Below are positions 4,691 through 6,976 of a stretch of 6,976 nt of DNA, one piece after another. Source of the DNA: Candidatus Woesearchaeota archaeon (GTDB taxonomy: Archaea; Nanobdellota; Nanobdellia; Woesearchaeales; JAGVYJ01); assembly GCA_018303315.1 (NCBI GenBank), contig JAGVYJ010000038.1:1-6976 (forward strand), in the 5' to 3' direction. Below the pieces are notes generated by a model. That model was not told the DNA's origin and made no database searches. It saw only the letters and a program-made list of their open reading frames with translations. Each line of letters opens with the position of its first letter. The stretch's first letter is position 1. Both the position numbers and the translations under genes were made by a program.

Positions 4691-5506
4691 CTATATCAGC
4701 GCAGGCTGGCCGCCGTAAAGTGCCTTGAATTTTCTGCCGGCCCACTCAAGGGTGAAGACGTCGTTGTTAACAGCTGTCTTGCGCATCTTTATCACAGTAA
4801 TCTCACGGTTGGTTTTCCTCTGCCTTTCAACCAGTTCCAGCCGTATGACGCCATCTGCCAGGAAATCCTCCACCCCGTACTCGCCGTACCTGCTCTTGTC
4901 CAGAGGCATCTCGGAAATGAGGAAGGTGGTGATGTCAAGGTCGCGGAGGAACTCATAGTAATAGAAAAGCTCGGTCCTGGGATTGTCGAACTTGGATATG
5001 ACGTAAAGGGCGCTGAGAGAGTCAAGAGTAAAAAGGTCAAGCTGGCCGTGCTCCTTCATCTTCCTGACAATGTTCTTGAGCACATTAATCCAGTCCCCTG
5101 TCGGGCCTATCCTGGTGTCAGCACTCTTGATTTCCTTCCTGATGACTGCAATGTCTGCCAGCACCAATGTGCCTTTCCCCTTTGCCATGCTGAGCTTCTG
5201 CTCTATGTCTGAGAGGTTCTTTATCAGGAGGATATTGACCTTGGAGGAATCAAATCCCATGTTGGTCATGTGGTTCAGAAGCGAGACAGCGCTCTGCTCC
5301 AGTGTTATGTAAAGGGCTGTCTTGCCGTTCAGCACCTCATTATACAGTACATTGAATGAGAGCGAGCTCTTCATGGTGCCTGCGGTGCCGCAGACAAGGG
5401 TTATCTGCCCTGCCGGGATCCCGCCTTCCATCTGGTCGTCAAGGCCCTCGATATACAAGGGAATCCTCTCAATATGGCTCTTGTCCTTAATTAGCTCTTC
5501 TGGCAT
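4691..5506 (-). CDS. Single-domain KaiC-family RecA-like ATPase
   Basis: This is a 271-residue single RecA-fold domain of the KaiC/RadA-like family (COG0467). The N-terminal GLDDQMEGGIPAGQITLVCG region leads into a Walker A at residues 40-47 (GTAGTMKS). Met45 stands where most P-loops have Gly before the Lys. The position of the paired catalytic Glu in KaiC reads LEQS (E70, Q71), so only one Glu is kept. Walker B is LFTLDS with D162. FLISEMP (196-201) and VIKMR (238-242), equivalent to the KaiC KMR inter-subunit segment, follow. KaiC proper has two such domains; this has one, and no clock function is implied. Relatives act as ATP-driven switches, often as hexamers. The start lies 1 nt after the propeller gene's stop, with a GAGGTG Shine-Dalgarno at 5516-5511, so the two are co-translated. 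Binding and weak hydrolysis of ATP are plausible. Confidence 0.87.
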   Translation of the reverse strand: MPEELIKDKSHIERIPLYIEGLDDQMEGGIPAGQITLVCGTAGTMKSSLSFNVLYNEVLNGKTALYITLEQSAVSLLNHMTNMGFDSSKVNILLIKNLSDIEQKLSMAKGKGTLVLADIAVIRKEIKSADTRIGPTGDWINVLKNIVRKMKEHGQLDLFTLDSLSALYVISKFDNPRTELFYYYEFLRDLDITTFLISEMPLDKSRYGEYGVEDFLADGVIRLELVERQRKTNREITVIKMRKTAVNNDVFTLEWAGRKFKALYGGQPALI

Positions 5507-5507
5507 T

Positions 5508-6746
5508 TTACACCTCTTTTTGATAACTTATAATGTCCAGCTTCCCGGTATTGGTTGAGGCAATTATATATTTATTTTGCTTTTGCACAACCGCAGCCAG
5601 GCCTGTGCCCATTCCGTCAAGCCTGAGCTTCCAGAGCAGCTTGGCAGCGTTCTCCCCGCTCCTGTAGGTCAGCACCTCAGCAAAGTGCCCTGACTGCTGG
5701 GCAACCCCGGACACGCCTGGCAGGAAATCAAGGGAATAATAGCCACGGGCATCAAGCACATAGACAAACTCATCATAGCTTGCTATGACAACCTCATAGT
5801 TTCCGTCATTGTCAAGGTCAAAAACCAGCGGCCTGGCAACCACCCAGAAGTCTGTCTCGAAAGTCCACATCCGCTGCCCTTCTGATGTAAGGGCGTATGC
5901 CATGTTGTCGCAGCTGCCGAAGAAAACCTCAAGCTTGCCGTCATCATTGACATCAGCCAGTGCAGCATCAGAGCATATCCTGCCTTCTGTGCTGAAGCTC
6001 CACAATTCCTTGCCGTCCATTTCAAAAGCATACATCTTCCTGTCAAATGAGCCTATAAGGACATGCTCCCTCTCGTCGCCGAACAGCCTGCCTACCGTAG
6101 GGGTCGCTATAATCTTGCCATCTGTCTTTGCCTGCCACACGAGCTTGCCCTCGCTGCTGATGCAGAAAAAATCGCCGTTGTCATTTCCGAAAAAGCATTT
6201 GCCCTTGTGGCATGTGACCCCTGACTCGACCGGGGCCTTTGCATCAAAGTTCCATTTCATGCTGCCATTCTTGTCGAGGCAGTACACCCTTTTGTCTGTC
6301 GAGCCGAAGATTATCGTGCCTGATGCTGAGTCAAAGTCCGGCCTGCTGCGGATAGGGCCCTTTGCCGAGAACTCCCATTTTTTCTTCCCGTCTTCTGTAA
6401 AGCAGACCAGCTTGCCTGTTTCCGAGCCAACGAAAAGCTCCAGCCGGCGGTCGCTGTTGATGTCTGCAATCCTTGGCTGGGCGCTGATGCTTGATGAGGC
6501 CTCGGGGTCAAGGAACATCTCCTCTGCTGAGCTGCGCTTCTCCTGCAGGTCAAAAGACCACAGCAAGTCAGCCTTCAGGCTGATGCATTCCACCATCCCT
6601 TTTTTGGTGCCAATGTAAATCTGGCCTTTGGCATCTGTCTCTGCTGCAGCTATTAGCTTTCCCTCAGCCTCGAATTGCGCTGACAGGCCCAAGCGGCCCT
6701 GCCTGGTGCCCGAGACCGCAGAAATCATCCTGCTTAGCAATCCCAT
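5508..6746 (-). CDS. PQQ-like/FG-GAP beta-propeller repeat protein, cytoplasmic, function unknown
   Basis: This 412-residue protein has about eight repeats of the pattern strand-(I/F)GS-x5-hydrophobic strand-DG-K-x-x-W-x-F, starting near residues 43, 102, 144, 183, 228, 272, 317 and 392. Examples are KKKWEFSAKG, MKWNFDAKA, ELWSFSTEG and MWTFETD. They form a seven- or eight-bladed propeller of the PQQ-like/outer-membrane-BamB type. Three blades add a calcium-type loop of the FG-GAP kind: DINSDRRLE (95-103), DVNDDGKLE (265-273) and DLDNDGNYE (310-318). The N-terminus (MGLLSRMISAVSGTRQ) is only weakly hydrophobic and does not resemble a signal peptide, so it is probably cytoplasmic and not a PQQ dehydrogenase. 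It leads an operon with the KaiC-like ATPase, and such propellers usually mediate protein-protein contacts. A TATA-like box ends 23 nt before the start. Partner and ligand are inference. Confidence 0.85.
   Translation of the reverse strand: MGLLSRMISAVSGTRQGRLGLSAQFEAEGKLIAAAETDAKGQIYIGTKKGMVECISLKADLLWSFDLQEKRSSAEEMFLDPEASSSISAQPRIADINSDRRLELFVGSETGKLVCFTEDGKKKWEFSAKGPIRSRPDFDSASGTIIFGSTDKRVYCLDKNGSMKWNFDAKAPVESGVTCHKGKCFFGNDNGDFFCISSEGKLVWQAKTDGKIIATPTVGRLFGDEREHVLIGSFDRKMYAFEMDGKELWSFSTEGRICSDAALADVNDDGKLEVFFGSCDNMAYALTSEGQRMWTFETDFWVVARPLVFDLDNDGNYEVVIASYDEFVYVLDARGYYSLDFLPGVSGVAQQSGHFAEVLTYRSGENAAKLLWKLRLDGMGTGLAAVVQKQNKYIIASTNTGKLDIISYQKEV
5511..5516 (-). promoter_or_regulatory. Shine-Dalgarno of the KaiC-like gene
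   Basis: GAGGTG on the minus strand lies just inside the end of the propeller CDS, 4 nt before ATG 5506. It is the only strong Shine-Dalgarno outside the vapBC module, as expected for an internal operon gene in a genome with leaderless lead genes. Confidence 0.65.
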
Positions 6747-6769
6747 TCTTTAACTTGACGCAATCGGAG

Positions 6770-6777
6770 TTAAAAAA
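6770..6777 (-). promoter_or_regulatory. TATA-like box of the propeller-KaiC operon
   Basis: On the minus strand it reads TTTTTTAA, ending 23 nt before ATG 6746. It shares a 75-bp divergent intergenic region with the promoter at 6790-6797, so the two transcription units could be regulated together. Confidence 0.45.
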
Positions 6778-6789
6778 GTTTCGAAAAGA

Positions 6790-6797
6790 TTTATATA
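6790..6797 (+). promoter_or_regulatory. TATA box of the gene starting at 6822
   Basis: TTTATATA ends 24 nt before ATG 6822 and is preceded by the purine-rich CGAAAAGA, a plausible BRE element. It is one of the clearest archaeal promoters in the window. Confidence 0.65.
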
Positions 6798-6821
6798 CGC
6801 TGCCCCGACTGAAAGAGGCTG

Positions 6822-6976
6822 ATGGAGAGTCTCTTCAACAGGGTTACCGATGGCCTGAAGGCGGGCAAGTCCATGGATGATTTGCGCTATGAGCTCCTCA
6901 ACCAGGGCTTCCTTGCAGATGATGTGGATGAAGTACTCGCCAAATTCACCCTTTCCAATCTCGAGGCCAGGAGGCG
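6822..6976 (+). CDS. Unidentified protein, N-terminal 51 residues only (partial at right edge)
   Basis: An open frame runs from ATG 6822 to the window end, giving 51 codons plus two bases. The sequence (start MESLFNRVTDGLKAGKSMDD) is amphipathic and helical. It contains a GKSMDDLRYELLNQGFLADDVDEVL-like pattern, written here as two parts: GKSMDDLRYELL at residues 15-26 and QGFLADDVDEVLAKF at 28-42. This helix-turn-helix-like pattern, a GK-S-x-x-E/D-x-R-x-x-L-x-x-x-G-x-x-x-x-x-V/I motif, resembles short N-terminal modules seen ahead of membrane or regulatory domains in archaeal proteins, though that comparison is from memory. A strong TATA box ends 24 nt upstream, supporting this start and a leaderless mRNA. 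It diverges from the propeller-KaiC operon. Too little is present to name a function. Confidence 0.65.
   Translation, partial: MESLFNRVTDGLKAGKSMDDLRYELLNQGFLADDVDEVLAKFTLSNLEARR

Noticed and set aside
5809..6618. 269-codon plus-strand ORF opposite the propeller gene
   Set aside because: It is an antisense shadow of a protein with eight regular repeats. The Ser/Leu/Pro-rich translation has no recognisable domain.
5508..6746. PQQ-dependent dehydrogenase
   Set aside because: Only the generic propeller repeats are present. There is no signal peptide and there are no cofactor or catalytic residues of the enzymes.

Overview
The window looks archaeal. It carries an archaeal/eukaryotic-type ribosomal protein (eL33/L35Ae), an NFACT-R (DUF814) protein of the ribosome-associated quality control family, a KaiC-family RecA-like ATPase, an archaeal TctA-type permease and a VapBC toxin-antitoxin pair. 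Its gene starts are preceded by TATA-like boxes rather than bacterial -35/-10 promoters. Most lead genes have an A/T octamer ending only 21-24 nt before the start codon, which predicts leaderless mRNAs. The small, compact genes and the protein types would suit a DPANN-like archaeon (for example a Woese- or Pacearchaeota relative), but that placement is inference.

Layout, left to right. (1) 1-417, minus strand: the N-terminal part of an exported coiled-coil protein that runs off the left edge. (2) 527-1738, plus: a complete polytopic permease of the TctA family, divergent from (1). (3) 1831-1962, plus: a 43-codon ORF with its own TATA box, whose tail appears altered at the edge of an AT-rich segment. 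(4) About 1940-3132: an AT-rich accessory segment holding vapB (2189-2413) and vapC (2416-2814). Nested inverted repeats flank the pair, and an 8-bp direct repeat lies at the outer edges of the segment. (5) 3183-3443, plus: rpl35ae. (6) 3447-3857, minus: a small membrane protein made of two copies of a 40-residue module, convergent with rpl35ae. (7) 3897-6746, minus: beta-propeller protein, then a KaiC-like ATPase (1 nt apart), then a stand-alone NFACT-R protein (38 nt further on). (8) 6822-6976, plus: the start of an unidentified gene, divergent from (7).

How the genes may work together. The propeller and KaiC-like genes are almost certainly co-transcribed. Only the second has a good Shine-Dalgarno sequence, as expected for an internal cistron. 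A cytoplasmic propeller next to a switch-like ATPase suggests a sensing or scaffolding partner for the ATPase, but no function can be assigned from sequence. The NFACT-R gene may be read through from KaiC or from its own TATA box. It lacks the NFACT-N half that binds tRNA in full-length Rqc2/NEMF/RqcH proteins. The vapBC module is self-contained, AT-rich, uses a leadered Shine-Dalgarno mRNA and has a palindrome over its TATA box, which fits a horizontally acquired, autoregulated cassette.

No rRNA, tRNA, CRISPR array or transposase was seen.
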